This document shows positions 27,530 to 37,876 of a DNA stretch of 64,000 bases, one piece after another. Source of the stretch: Devosia aurantiaca (GTDB taxonomy: Bacteria; Pseudomonadota; Alphaproteobacteria; Rhizobiales; Devosiaceae); the NCBI RefSeq assembly GCF_011058215.1, contig NZ_JAALFG010000004.1, positions 248,001-312,000 on the forward strand. Reading direction: 5' to 3'. The notes under the pieces are model-generated. The model did no database searches. It was not told the DNA's origin and saw only the letters and a list, made by a program, of their open reading frames with translations. The position numbers were made by a program, and so were the translations under genes. Within the stretch, counting starts at the first letter, position 1; each line of letters begins with the position of its first letter.

Positions 27530-28216
27530 CTACAGCCGCGCGACCACCATGCAGTCGATCACTGCCCATAGGTGCAGGCTCGCGCCCGCCACGACGAATA
27601 CGTGCCACAGCGCATTCTGAAACCGCAGCTTTTCCCAAACGTGGAAGACGATCCCCGCCGAATAGGTCACGCCGCCAGCCAGCAGCAGCCACAGCGTCGT
27701 CGGCGGCAAAGTCTCGCCAAGTGATTGGAAAACCAGCACGCCGCTCCAGCCGATGATGAGGTAAAGCGCGATCGCGATCCGCCCGAAACGATGCGGCACG
27801 ACGAGCTTGAGCGTAATGCCGATCAGCGACATCCCCCACACGAAGCTCATCATGATGACGCCCACCGGCGTCCCACCCATCACCGCAAGGAATGGCGTGT
27901 AAGTACCCGCGATAAAAAGGAAAATCGCGGCCTGATCGAGCCGCGCCAGATACATCTTGATCGGCGAAACCGGCCACATGTTGAAGGCAAACGACACACC
28001 CAGCACGACAACCAGCGTTGAGACATAAACCAACAGTGCCGGAAAGAACTCGGGCGCCGTGTGAAGGAAGGCGTAGGTCAAAAGAATCGAGCCGGCCGCG
28101 ACCGCGACGATCAATCCCAGGATATGAACGACGGCGTCCGCGATGATCTCGGCTGGTGTGCAGGGGCGATGCTCGCGGCTCCACCAGGATCGGTCGGCGG
28201 CAGTCGTCTCGTTCAT
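27530..28216 (-). CDS. Hemolysin III family membrane protein
   Basis: This is a 228-residue protein with seven predicted membrane segments, starting MNETTAADRSWW after AAGGAGGGG. TPAEIIADAVVHILGL, FNMWPVSPIKMYLARLDQAAIFLFIAGTYTPF and WHVFVVAGASLHLWAV contain the conserved His and Asp residues of the HlyIII/progestin-adiponectin receptor superfamily. The bacterial role is not established, and hemolysis need not apply. Residues upstream of 28216 in frame are not family-like. Confidence 0.85.
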   Translation of the reverse strand: MNETTAADRSWWSREHRPCTPAEIIADAVVHILGLIVAVAAGSILLTYAFLHTAPEFFPALLVYVSTLVVVLGVSFAFNMWPVSPIKMYLARLDQAAIFLFIAGTYTPFLAVMGGTPVGVIMMSFVWGMSLIGITLKLVVPHRFGRIAIALYLIIGWSGVLVFQSLGETLPPTTLWLLLAGGVTYSAGIVFHVWEKLRFQNALWHVFVVAGASLHLWAVIDCMVVARL

Positions 28217-28382
28217 GGCCCCTCCTTCTCCGCATCCTGCGGCGTGGACCTGAGCCAAACATCCTTTCTGCGCCACAAGTTCCTTGCTGCGACACCGACG
28301 TCGCAGAAATCCGGTGAAGAAGCCTTATTTGCTGACGCTCGACGCTTGACCTGTAACCCTGCCGTTACTCTAAAACAGACCT

Positions 28383-28802
28383 ATGTCTCGCAAAGCCAAG
28401 CCGCCGATCGCAATCTATTCCGCCCTTGCCGACGCCACGCGCTGCCGCATCGTCGAGATCCTGCGATCCGGCTCGGTCCCCGTGCATGAGCTCGCCGATG
28501 CCTTTTCGATAAGCCGGCCTGCCATCTCGCGCCACCTGCGCGTCATGAAAGAGGCTGGCCTCGTCGTCGAAGTCAAAAAAGGGCGCGAGAACCTTTACGC
28601 TTTGAAGCTCGAAAAGCTGGGCAAAGCCACCGCCTGGATCGACACCATGGCGACCGCTCCCGCCAAGCCCGAACCAGGCAAGGCGAAAGCCAAAGCTTCA
28701 GAACCTGCAAAGCTTGCTCCGACCCCGCTCCCGGAGCTCTTCCCCAAAGCCAAGCGCCCCGACACCCCCACCGGCATCAACCAGATGGGCTTCGACTTCT
28801 AG
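28383..28802 (+). CDS. ArsR-family winged-helix regulator
   Basis: This is a 139-residue DNA-binding protein. IYSALADATRCRIVEILRSG and VHELADAFSISRPAISRHLRVMKEAGLV form the ArsR helix-turn-helix, and KKGRENLYAL is the wing. No Cys-based metal site is present. The last 50 residues are a Lys/Ala/Pro-rich, probably unstructured tail. It is transcribed away from the hemolysin III gene, and its target is unknown. Confidence 0.82.
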   Translation: MSRKAKPPIAIYSALADATRCRIVEILRSGSVPVHELADAFSISRPAISRHLRVMKEAGLVVEVKKGRENLYALKLEKLGKATAWIDTMATAPAKPEPGKAKAKASEPAKLAPTPLPELFPKAKRPDTPTGINQMGFDF

Positions 28803-28824
28803 CAAAAGTTGGCTTGAGCCTCGT

Positions 28825-29619
28825 CTAGAGCAAAGGCGCGGGCAGGGGGTCGATCAGCCAGTGGCGCAGATCTTCGCCGAAGGTCGTGCGCACCGCGCGC
28901 TCGAAGTCTGCGGGTGTCCACATGATCTGGCTCGGGCTTAGCCGAGCCTCGACCGCGCCCAGCGCGGCTCGCGGGCCGAGGGCCACCGGACGAATCGTGC
29001 GTCCCAGCTTGGCCGAAGCCGCTAGTGCGGCTGTGATATCCTTGCGCTGGTCGCCGATATACCAGATCACGTCATTGCGCCGAAGCTCGCGGCCGATCCC
29101 CGAAAGCGCAGCGCAGATCGAGTCCGGCCAAGGCTTGCCGCGCGACACGTCTTCTCGAAACACTGCCGTGCTGAAGTAACGGCTAAGCCCAAAGGCTTCG
29201 AGCACATCGTGCCCATAGCCGCGGCCCAGCCCATTGCTGACGACGCCGAGCGTCACACCCTCAGCCCGCAGCCGCTCCAGGACGTTGCGCATGGTTTCGC
29301 AGGGCACCAGCATCTGCTCGACGCTCTTGCGGCGAACCTTGTGGATAGCCTTATGCACAAAGAGCTTGGGTGTCTTCTGGGGCTGCGTAGCGGCACGTCG
29401 CGCCAGGCGAAACCTCGCCACAAGACGGCCGGCGCGGTGCGAACAATCGTCCAGCACTTCAAGCATCTGCAGCACGCGCGGATTGACGTGGTGCACCAAT
29501 GTTCCATCGAGATCAAACAACACGATGGTCGGTCGGATCGCAGCTTCAGCCAGCGGAACAGCCCCCAGTTCAGATCGGTAACGTGCCTGAATCGGCACCT
29601 CAGCACAACCCGGCCGCAA
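28825..29619 (-). CDS. HAD-superfamily hydrolase
   Basis: This is a 264-residue phosphatase-like protein. VLFDLDGTLVHH is motif I with the nucleophile Asp, LGVVSNGLG is motif II, RGKPWPDSI holds the motif III Lys, and WYIGDQRKDITAA is motif IV. The class fits phosphoglycolate phosphatase-like enzymes. The first 28 residues are not conserved and the true start may be internal. It is a single gene, divergent from the sugar island. Confidence 0.8.
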   Translation of the reverse strand: MRPGCAEVPIQARYRSELGAVPLAEAAIRPTIVLFDLDGTLVHHVNPRVLQMLEVLDDCSHRAGRLVARFRLARRAATQPQKTPKLFVHKAIHKVRRKSVEQMLVPCETMRNVLERLRAEGVTLGVVSNGLGRGYGHDVLEAFGLSRYFSTAVFREDVSRGKPWPDSICAALSGIGRELRRNDVIWYIGDQRKDITAALAASAKLGRTIRPVALGPRAALGAVEARLSPSQIMWTPADFERAVRTTFGEDLRHWLIDPLPAPLL

Positions 29620-29651
29620 TCACTGTCCCGGCACAACGACAGTCAGCACTA

Positions 29652-29680
29652 GACAAAGTTGGAAATTACAACATTGACAA
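29652..29680. promoter_or_regulatory. Candidate operator shared with 43217-43242
   Basis: GACAAAGTTG (29652-29661), AATTA (29664-29668) and TTGACAA (29674-29680) align with GACAAAGTTG, AATTA and the TTGTCAA region before the second GHL6 gene. Sharing of such an AT-rich word in GC-rich DNA suggests one regulator, perhaps the GntR protein at 42326. Confidence 0.4.
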
Positions 29681-29794
29681 GCTGGGCATTGAGGCTAAGC
29701 TCATGGTCATCTTGATCGCGCCCTGAGGAGGCGCGCGATGCGGGGGAGCAATATGCGACTGGCAAGTCGCTGTCGTCGATTGGGAGGAACGTCG

Positions 29795-31732
29795 ATGAAC
29801 GGTATCAGCAGAAGAGCATTCATCGCTGCATCGGCAGCAGCATTCGGTAGCGCAGCCTTGTTGCCGCGCTGGGCCTTGGCACAGGAAACCGGCGAGTCGG
29901 CCTTCCTTCAGTCGGAAGTCGATGCCGGCAACCTGCCGCCGGTTGCCGACCGCCTGCCGACCAATCCGCTTGTGATTACGCCGCTCGAACGTCCCGGCAC
30001 CCAGGGCGGCGATTGGCGCCATGCGCTCGTCGGTGGCGGTTCGCTCTCCATGCTGGTGCGCTATCAGGGTTATGAGCCGCTCGTGCGCTTCGACCCCGAA
30101 TGGAGCGGCGTTATCCCCAACGTCGCCGAGAGCTACGAGGTCAACGCCGACGCCACCGAATATACGATCAAGCTGCGCGAGGGCCATAAGTGGTCCGATG
30201 GCCAGCCCTATACCACGGCCGATATCCAGTTCTGGTACGACGCCTATTTCAACGACGAAGAGACAAATCTGGGCAGCCAGCCCTTCCTCGAAGTCGATGG
30301 TGCCAAGGCCGAACTCGAGGTCATCGACGAGACGACCTTCAAGCTCAAGTTCGCCGGCCCGAACGGCTTCGTCATGCAGCAGCTGGCCTGGGCCCAGCAG
30401 GATCAGCTGACTCGGGCGCCTAAGCATTACCTCGAAAAATTCCACATCCGCTATAATCCCGACGCCGATGCGCTGGCCAAGGAGCAGGGGGTCGAAAGCT
30501 GGATCGCCTTGTTCCAGCGAGAGATCGGCTTCCAGGACGACAATACCTTCTTCCAGAACGCCAATCGTCCGACCCTCAACGCCTGGGTCTTCACCTCGGG
30601 CGCGCCGGGCCAGAACACCGAACAGGCGATCGCCACCCGCAATCCGTACTATTTCAAGGTCGATACCCAAGGCACCCAACTGCCCTATTTCGACCGCGTC
30701 GTTTACCAGATGGTCGCCGATCCCGAAGTCCTGCTGCTGAAAACGCTGCAGGGCGAGATCGACATGATGGATCAGTACATCGCAACGCCCGCCAACCGGC
30801 CGACGCTTTACGATGGCATGCAGACCGGCGATTACCAATTTTACACGCTGCGCGAAACGGCGGCCAACGTCATGGCCTTCCAGCTCAATCTCAATCATGT
30901 CGACGAGACCAAGCGCGCGCTCTTCAACACGATCGAATTCCGTCAGGCGCTGTCGCTAGCCGTCGACCGCCAAGCGCTATCGATCGACGCGGTGTTTATC
31001 GGCCAGGGCTCTCCAGCGCAGCCCTCGATCATCGAAAGCGATCCGCTCTACAATGAGCGGCTGGCCAAGCAATTCACTGAATACGATCCGACGACCGCCA
31101 ACACCATGCTTGACGCCATCGCACCCGATCGTGACGGCGAAGGTTATCGCCTGGACTCGCAGGGCCGCCGCATCTCGATCATCTTCGAGATCGACCAGAC
31201 CCGTACCACCTTCCTCGACATGTTCGAGCTTGCCATCCCCATGTTCCAGGCGGTCGGCATCGATGTGCAGATGCGCACCATGGATCGCTCGCTCTGGGAA
31301 GAACGCGTTCGCCGTGGCCGTGAATATGACGCCACGGCCCACCAGTTCGGCGCCAATTCCGGCATCGCCGCCATGCTCGACGCCCGCTTCTTCGTGCCGA
31401 CCAATTCCAACTGCTTCTATGCCCCGGGCTGGTCGCTCTACTACACCCAGCCGGACAATCCGGCCGCCATCGAGCCGCCTGATGACGTCAAGGCACAGCA
31501 GGAACTCTATCGCGACCTGACCGGCACCGCCGATCCGGCGCAGCAGAGCACCATCATGGCGCAGATCCTCGAAAACGCGGCCGATCTGTTCTTTACCTTC
31601 GGCGTCAGCCTGCCGGCCGATGGCTATGGCATCGTCAAGAACCAGATGGTCAACGTGATGGACACCATGCCCAATTCCTTTGGCTGGCCTACACCCGGCC
31701 CGGCGCGCCCGGAACAGTTCTTCAAGTCCTGA
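29795..31732 (+). CDS. ABC transporter substrate-binding protein, family 5 (Tat signal)
   Basis: This is a 645-residue periplasmic receptor of the dipeptide/oligosaccharide class. MNGISRRAFIAASAAAFGSA has the twin-arginine motif, so it is exported folded. The core includes ESYEVNADATEYTIKLREGHKWSDG, the family 5 signature. Start ATG 29795 follows GGGAGGAAC. Family 5 receptors carry peptides or oligosaccharides; the hydrolases downstream favour a glycoside here. It is the first gene of an operon to at least 41712. Confidence 0.88.
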   Translation: MNGISRRAFIAASAAAFGSAALLPRWALAQETGESAFLQSEVDAGNLPPVADRLPTNPLVITPLERPGTQGGDWRHALVGGGSLSMLVRYQGYEPLVRFDPEWSGVIPNVAESYEVNADATEYTIKLREGHKWSDGQPYTTADIQFWYDAYFNDEETNLGSQPFLEVDGAKAELEVIDETTFKLKFAGPNGFVMQQLAWAQQDQLTRAPKHYLEKFHIRYNPDADALAKEQGVESWIALFQREIGFQDDNTFFQNANRPTLNAWVFTSGAPGQNTEQAIATRNPYYFKVDTQGTQLPYFDRVVYQMVADPEVLLLKTLQGEIDMMDQYIATPANRPTLYDGMQTGDYQFYTLRETAANVMAFQLNLNHVDETKRALFNTIEFRQALSLAVDRQALSIDAVFIGQGSPAQPSIIESDPLYNERLAKQFTEYDPTTANTMLDAIAPDRDGEGYRLDSQGRRISIIFEIDQTRTTFLDMFELAIPMFQAVGIDVQMRTMDRSLWEERVRRGREYDATAHQFGANSGIAAMLDARFFVPTNSNCFYAPGWSLYYTQPDNPAAIEPPDDVKAQQELYRDLTGTADPAQQSTIMAQILENAADLFFTFGVSLPADGYGIVKNQMVNVMDTMPNSFGWPTPGPARPEQFFKS

Positions 31733-31843
31733 GCCCCACCGGCGATGTGGCGGTGATACAAGCCACATCCACGCTTCGACTGCAGAGCTTCAGACGCCGA
31801 CCCCTGGCCGGCGTCCCAGATCACTCATGCCTGGATTACCGTC

Positions 31844-33951
31844 ATGCTCCACACCGACGTCAAACGCTCCGACAACCTCCGCACCCCGGACTGGTACAAG
31901 TCCGCGACCCGCTGGACGCAGCTGACGCTGGTGGACGATGACCCGATCCGCTTCGATCCCGACTTCTGGATCGACATTTTCAAGCGAACTCATTCCAATG
32001 CGACCTGCCTCAGCGCCGGCGGCTACATGGCGTTCTATCCCAGCAAGATCGAGCACCATTACGTCAGCAAGTTCCTGGGCGACACCGACCCGTTCGGTCG
32101 GCTCGTGGAAGGCGCGCGCTCGCTCGGCATGCATGTCATGGCCCGCGTCGATCCCCACGCCATCCATCAGGACGCCGCCGACGTACACCCCGAATGGGTC
32201 ATGGTCGACAGCGGCGGCAACAAGATGCGGCACTGGGCCTTCCCCGACGTCTGGGTGACCTGCGCCTATTCGGACTACAACTTCAAGTTCATGCCGCAGA
32301 TCCTGCGCGAGATCACCGCCAACTACGACATCGACGCGATCTTCGCCAACCGCTGGCAAGGCCACGGCATCTGCTATTGCGAAAGCTGCAAGACCAACTT
32401 CAAGGCGGCCTCGGGCCACGATATCCCGCTCAAGGCCAGCGTCGAAGACCCTTCCTGGATGGCCTGGAACGAGTGGCGTCGCCAGCTCCTGACACGGCTC
32501 GTCGTCGAGTGGGACGGCGTCATGAAGGCTATCAAGCCCCATACCAGCTTCATCCCCAATATGGGCGGCGTGTCGCTGATGGATTTCGACACCGAGATCA
32601 TCGAGAAATACTGCCCCTTCCTTTGCGTCGACGACCAGGGCCGCCGCGGTGCCGAGCCGGTCTGGATGGCCGGACGCAACGGCAAGCGCATGCGCGCCAC
32701 CTTTCCCGATCGCCCGGCGGTGCTGATCACCTCGATCGGCCCCGAAGAGGTTTATCGCTGGAAGGACAGCGTCACGCTGGCGCCCGAAATCGAAGCCTGG
32801 ACCAATAGTGGCACGACGCAGGGCATGCTGCCCTGGTTCACCAAGTTCAACGGCGTCGTTTCCGACCAGCGCTGGGTCCAGCCCATCATCGACACCTTCA
32901 CCCTGCACGAACAGCTCGAGCCGCTTTCGAGCGCGACCACCCCGCACGCCGAGATCGCCATTCTCGACCCCACCACGACCCTGCGCCATCAGGACATGTG
33001 GACGCGCAAGGAGGCCGAGGCGCACGAACTCGGCTTCTACCATGCGCTGGTGGAAGCGCGGGTGCCGTTCGAGCTGGTCTCCGACGCCAACATGACCGCC
33101 GAGCGGCTCGACCGCTTTAAGGTGCTGGTCCTTTGCAACTCCACCTGCCTTTCCGACGAGCAGGCTGAACTCCTCAAAGCCTATGTGGCGCGCGGCGGCT
33201 CGCTGGTCGCCGCCTATGAAACCGGCACCCGCAACGCCGACAATTCGCGCCGCGAAACCCCGTCCTCGCCGACCTCCTCGGCTACACGCTGACCCAGCCG
33301 GTCCGCGGCCCGATCAACAACACCTATGTCTCGGTCAACGGCGATCACCCGATCAATCGCGGCTTCGAGGGCGCGGCCCGCATCATCGGCGGAACCCATC
33401 TCTTGGGCGTCGACGCCCATGACAGCACCGAGCAGCCCTTCCTCTTCGTCCCGCAATTCCCCGACCTGCCGATGGAAGAGGTCTATCCGCGCGAAGCGCC
33501 GCGCGGCGGCGCCGTCATCGCCCGCAGCCATCAAGGCGGCGGACGCACCGTCTTCATCCCCTGGAACATCGGCGCGACCTTCTGGCAGGTGCTGGCCGGC
33601 GACCACGGCAAGCTCATTGCCAATTGCGTCGACTGGGCTCTCGGCAAGCGTCGCGACGTCGAGATCGAGGGCAGGGGCGTGGTCGATCTAGCGCTTCGTC
33701 AGGGCGACGGCACCACCGTCCTCCTCATCAACAACCTCACCAACCCGATGATGATGAAGGGCCCGATCCGCGAAGTCTTCCCGATTGGGCCGCTGACCGT
33801 CTCGCTGGCGGTCGCGCAAGGCAAGACGCCCGATCAGGTCCGCCTCGGATCAACGGGAGAAAACCTCGATTTCGAGGTCGCGGACGGCCGTGTTCGTGTC
33901 AAGCTCGCAGAACTCGCCACGCTGGACGCCATCCAGGTGGACTGGCGCTAG
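31844..33951 (+). CDS. GHL6-like glycoside hydrolase, copy 1 (one frame break)
   Basis: This is a protein of about 702 residues after correction. The N-terminal TIM barrel (about 1-330) has GMHVMARVDPHAIH and FANRWQGHGICYCESCKTNF, with a CxCxxC cluster. A trimerisation-like domain follows (VLVLCNSTCLSDEQAELLKAYV). It resembles hypothetical glycosyl hydrolase 6 and GH42-type proteins. No signal peptide is seen, so it should act in the cytoplasm on imported sugar. In the C run at 33258-33261 one base is missing; the frame then continues PVLADLLGYTL to TAG 33949. A paralogue lies at 43272. Confidence 0.7.
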
Positions 33952-33972
33952 GGCGGAGCAGGAGGCAGGCTG

Positions 33973-34959
33973 ATGCCACAATACATTCTGAAGCGCGTCC
34001 TCTACATGATCCCGACCCTGTTCGGGCTGTCGCTGATTGCCTTCATGATCATCCAGTTGCCGCCGGGCGACTACGTCACCTCGATGATTGCCTCGATGCA
34101 GGACTCGGGCGCCAATGTCGATCCGCGCCAGGTTGAACGTCTGCGCGAAATCTACGGCTTCAACGACCCGATCTGGCTGCAATATCTCAAATGGATCGGC
34201 GGCATCCTAACCCGCGGCGATTTCGGTTATTCCTTCGAATGGAACCGCCCGGTCGCCGACCTGATCTGGGAGCGCATGGGGTCGACCCTCGCCATTTCTG
34301 TCGCCGCACTGCTCTTCGTTTGGGCCGTCGCGCTTCCCATCGGCATCTATTCGGCCGTTCGCCGTCACTCGGTCGGCGATTACGTCTTCACCTTCATCGG
34401 CTTCATCGGCCTGGCCGTGCCCAATTTTATCCTGGCGCTGGCGCTGATGTATATGAGCTACCGCTACTTCGGCCAAAGCGTCGGCGGCCTTTTCTCGCCC
34501 GAATATGTCGACGCGCCCTGGAGCTGGGGCAAGTTCGTCGACCTCCTGGCCCATCTCTGGATCCCGATCATCGTCATCGGCACGTCCGGCACCGCTGCCA
34601 TGATCCGCGTCATCCGCGCTAATCTCAGCGATGAATTGCGCAAGCCCTATGTTATCACCGCCAAGGCCAAGGGCCTGCCCGAGCACAAGGTGGTCATCAA
34701 GTATCCCCTTCGCATCGCGCTCAACCCCTTCGTGTCGGCCATCGGCTGGGTTCTGCCCGAGCTCGTCTCCGGCGTCACCATCACCGCCATCGTGCTCAAT
34801 CTGCCCACCGCCGGGCCGCTCCTGCTGCGCGCCCTGATCAGCCAGGACATGTATCTGGCCGGCAGCTTCATCCTCCTCATGGGCGTGCTCACGCTTGTCG
34901 GCATGCTGATCTCCGATCTGCTGCTCGCCCTCCTCGATCCTCGAATTCGGTTCACCTGA
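33973..34959 (+). CDS. ABC transporter permease, DppB-like
   Basis: This is a 328-residue inner-membrane subunit. MPQYILKRVLYMIPTLFGLSLIAF is the usual start, LREIYGFNDPIWLQYLKWI follows, and the coupling helix shows YVITAKAKGLPEHKVVIKYPLRIAL. It ends in TGATG, overlapping the next gene. It pairs with the DppC-like subunit for import of the ligand of the 29795 receptor. Confidence 0.9.
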   Translation: MPQYILKRVLYMIPTLFGLSLIAFMIIQLPPGDYVTSMIASMQDSGANVDPRQVERLREIYGFNDPIWLQYLKWIGGILTRGDFGYSFEWNRPVADLIWERMGSTLAISVAALLFVWAVALPIGIYSAVRRHSVGDYVFTFIGFIGLAVPNFILALALMYMSYRYFGQSVGGLFSPEYVDAPWSWGKFVDLLAHLWIPIIVIGTSGTAAMIRVIRANLSDELRKPYVITAKAKGLPEHKVVIKYPLRIALNPFVSAIGWVLPELVSGVTITAIVLNLPTAGPLLLRALISQDMYLAGSFILLMGVLTLVGMLISDLLLALLDPRIRFT

Positions 34960-36134
34960 TGACAGCCCATACCTTCATCGATGGCGCACCCGAGACAGGG
35001 CCAGCCGTCACCCCGATCAAGCCCAGGCACCAAACGGCCCATGTCGAGGTCGCCGGGCAGTGGACGCTGATCTGGCACAAGTTCGCCCGCAACAAGCTGG
35101 CTCTGGCTTCCGGCATCGTTATCATCGTCATGGCGCTGATTGGCCTCTTCGCCGAGTTTCTGGCTCCCGCTTTGCCTGACGCATCGCGTCCGCAATTCAC
35201 CAACGCACCGCCTCAGCAGCTGCGGTTCTTCGTCACCAATGAGGATGGCACGAGCTCGTTTCAGCCGCACGTGACCGGCTACACGATGGAAGTCGATCAG
35301 GCTTCGCTCCGTCGCACCTATGTGGCCGATGAAAGCGTCGTCGTGCCGGTCGGCTTCTTCGTGCAGGGTCCTGCCTACAAGATGTGGGGCTTTATCCCGA
35401 CCGATCGCCACCTACTCGGGCCGATCAACGCCAGCGACACCATGTACCTGCTCGGAACCGACCGTCTCGGCCGCGATCTCCTGAGTCGGGTGATCTATGG
35501 CACCCGCATCTCCATGTCGATCGGCCTCCTCGGCGTCATCATCAGCCTCTGCCTCGGCGTGACCCTGGGGTCGCTGGCCGGCTTTTACGGCGGCATCGTC
35601 GACACGCTGATCGCCCGCGTCATCGAGGTCATTTCCTCAATGCCCACCATTCCCTTGTGGCTTGGGCTTGCCGCAGCCATCCCGCTCACATGGTCACCGC
35701 TCACCGTCTATTTCGTCATTACCTTGATCGTGTCACTGTTCGGCTGGACCGGTCTCGCCAGAGAAGTTCGCGGTCGGTTCTATTCGCTCCGCGGCGAGGA
35801 CTTCGTCACTGCTGCAAAGCTCGACGGCTCGAGCGAGCGCCGCGTCATCTTCCGCCACATCCTGCCATCGCTGACCAGCCACATCCTCGCCGTCGTGACC
35901 CTCGCCTTGCCGACCATGATCGTGGCTGAAACGGCGCTGAGCTTCCTCGGCATCGGCCTTAAGGCGCCGATCGTTTCCTGGGGCGTGCTGCTGCAGGAAG
36001 CGCAGAACGTGCGCACCATTGCCAATGCGCCTTGGCAGCTCGTCTGGCCCGCAGGCGCCGTGGTGATCACCGTGCTCGCCTACAACTTCCTGGGGGACGG
36101 CATGCGCGACGCCGCTGATCCCTATGAAAGCTGA
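34959..36134 (+). CDS. ABC transporter permease, DppC-like
   Basis: This is a 391-residue subunit. After helix one (about residues 50-70) there is an external insert of roughly 100 residues before LGTDRLGRDLLSRVIYGTRISM. That insert is longer than in DppC and recalls oligosaccharide-type members. The coupling motif is EDFVTAAKLDGSSERRVIFRHI. It starts within the previous stop and overlaps the ATPase start by 11 bases. Confidence 0.88.
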   Translation: MTAHTFIDGAPETGPAVTPIKPRHQTAHVEVAGQWTLIWHKFARNKLALASGIVIIVMALIGLFAEFLAPALPDASRPQFTNAPPQQLRFFVTNEDGTSSFQPHVTGYTMEVDQASLRRTYVADESVVVPVGFFVQGPAYKMWGFIPTDRHLLGPINASDTMYLLGTDRLGRDLLSRVIYGTRISMSIGLLGVIISLCLGVTLGSLAGFYGGIVDTLIARVIEVISSMPTIPLWLGLAAAIPLTWSPLTVYFVITLIVSLFGWTGLAREVRGRFYSLRGEDFVTAAKLDGSSERRVIFRHILPSLTSHILAVVTLALPTMIVAETALSFLGIGLKAPIVSWGVLLQEAQNVRTIANAPWQLVWPAGAVVITVLAYNFLGDGMRDAADPYES

Positions 36135-37866
36135 CACTATGACCAAACCCGATCTGGGCACCGAAGGCGAGACCCGGGACGATGTCGCGCTCAGCGTCGA
36201 GAACCTGAGCCTCGACTTCAAGCTGCGCACCGAAATCCTTCACGCCGCTCGCGATGTGAGCTTCAAGCTACGCCGCGGCAAGACCCTATGCCTCGTCGGC
36301 GAAAGCGGTTCGGGCAAGAGCGTCACCGCGCGTGCCCTGATGCGCATCATCGACAGCAACGGCATCATCGCCAATGGCCGCATCCTCCTCGATGATCCCA
36401 AGGGCAAGATCGACATCGCCCAGCTCGATGAGCGCAGCAAGGACTTGCTGGCCATCCGCGGCGGCCGCATCGGCCTGATCTTCCAGGAGCCGATGAGCTC
36501 GCTCTCCCCAGTGCATACCATCGGGTCGCAGATCATCGAGGCACTGCGCCTCCACCGCAATATGAGCAAGGCCGAAGCGCGCGCCGAAACAATCGAGCTC
36601 TTGCGTCAGGTTGAAATCCCCAACCCCGACAAGATGATCGATCGCTATACGTTCGAATTCTCGGGCGGCATGCGGCAGCGCGCCATGATCGCCATGGCAC
36701 TCTCGGCCAATCCGGAAATCCTTATAGCCGACGAGCCCACCACCGCGCTCGACGTTACCACCCAGGCGGAAATCCTCGACCTCATCAAGCGGCTGCAAGT
36801 CAGCCGCGGCATGGCCATGCTGCTGATTACCCATGACATGGGCGTCGTCGCCGAAGTCGCCGACGAAGTGGCGGTCATGCATTACGGCCGCATCGTTGAA
36901 TTCGGCAGCGTCGACGACATCTTCTATGAGCCCAAGCACGACTATACCAAGCGGCTGCTCAATTCGACGGTCAAGCTCGAGCAGAACCGCCGGTCCACCA
37001 AACGCGACAGCGAGGTCGGCACCGGCAAGGTCATCCTATCCGCCAGGAACCTCTCCAAGCTTTACGGTGCATCGACAGCCTGGTTCGGTGGCAGCACCCA
37101 CGCCATCAAGGCCGTCGATGATGTGAGCTTCGATCTCCATGCCGGAGAAAACCTCGGCATCGTGGGCGAGAGCGGCTCGGGCAAGACCACTCTCGGCCGC
37201 ATGCTGCTGCGCATCATCGAACCAACGTCAGGCTCTGTGATGTTCAACGGCGACAATGGTCCGCTGGACGTGACCAAGCTCAGCAAGCGCCAGTTGCGCG
37301 ACTATTACAGCGAAGTGCGGCTGGTGTTTCAGGACCCCTTTGCCTCCCTCAACCCGCGCATGACCGTCCGCGACATCGTCGGCGATCCGCTGCGGGTCAC
37401 CAAGAAAATCGGGGGCAAGGCGCTCGACGATCGCGTCTGCGAACTGCTCTCGCTCGTCGGCCTCGACCCGTCGACACGCGAGCGCTACCCGCACGCCTTT
37501 TCCGGCGGCCAACGCCAGCGCATCGGCATCGCCCGCTCCTTGGCGCTCGATCCCAAGATCATCATCGCCGACGAGGCGACAGCCGCGCTCGACGTTTCCA
37601 TTCGCTCGCAGGTGCTCGATCTCCTGCTCGATATTCAGAAGCGCCTGGGCCTGAGCTTTGTCTTCATCTCGCACGATATTTCGGTGGTTCGCTACTTCTG
37701 CGATCGCGTCGGCGTCATGCATCGCGGCAAGCTCGTCGAAATCGGACCGACCGAAGAAATCTGCACCGCGCCGAAGCAGCTTTACACGCAGAGCCTGATC
37801 TCTGCCGTTCCCAACCCCGATCCCCGCAACAAGCGCATGCTGCACCGCACGCGCTTCAAGGATTGA
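36124..37866 (+). CDS. ABC transporter ATP-binding protein, fused DppD-DppF type
   Basis: This is a 580-residue protein with two nucleotide-binding domains. Domain one (about 20-270) has [30 protein letters not shown] and [11 protein letters not shown]. Domain two (about 300-575) has [30 protein letters not shown] and [11 protein letters not shown], with Ala where Pro is usual. It energises the permeases just upstream. The start may be ATG 36124 or the ATG at 36139. Confidence 0.9.
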   Translation: MKADTMTKPDLGTEGETRDDVALSVENLSLDFKLRTEILHAARDVSFKLRRGKTLCLVGESGSGKSVTARALMRIIDSNGIIANGRILLDDPKGKIDIAQLDERSKDLLAIRGGRIGLIFQEPMSSLSPVHTIGSQIIEALRLHRNMSKAEARAETIELLRQVEIPNPDKMIDRYTFEFSGGMRQRAMIAMALSANPEILIADEPTTALDVTTQAEILDLIKRLQVSRGMAMLLITHDMGVVAEVADEVAVMHYGRIVEFGSVDDIFYEPKHDYTKRLLNSTVKLEQNRRSTKRDSEVGTGKVILSARNLSKLYGASTAWFGGSTHAIKAVDDVSFDLHAGENLGIVGESGSGKTTLGRMLLRIIEPTSGSVMFNGDNGPLDVTKLSKRQLRDYYSEVRLVFQDPFASLNPRMTVRDIVGDPLRVTKKIGGKALDDRVCELLSLVGLDPSTRERYPHAFSGGQRQRIGIARSLALDPKIIIADEATAALDVSIRSQVLDLLLDIQKRLGLSFVFISHDISVVRYFCDRVGVMHRGKLVEIGPTEEICTAPKQLYTQSLISAVPNPDPRNKRMLHRTRFKD

Positions 37867-37876
37867 AAGAAGTCCC

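Noticed and set aside
29666..33043. Reverse-strand frames of over 400 codons opposite the receptor and GHL6 genes
   Set aside because: No recognisable motif or ribosome site. They overlap proteins with clear family signatures and a signal peptide, and arise from codon bias in GC-rich DNA.
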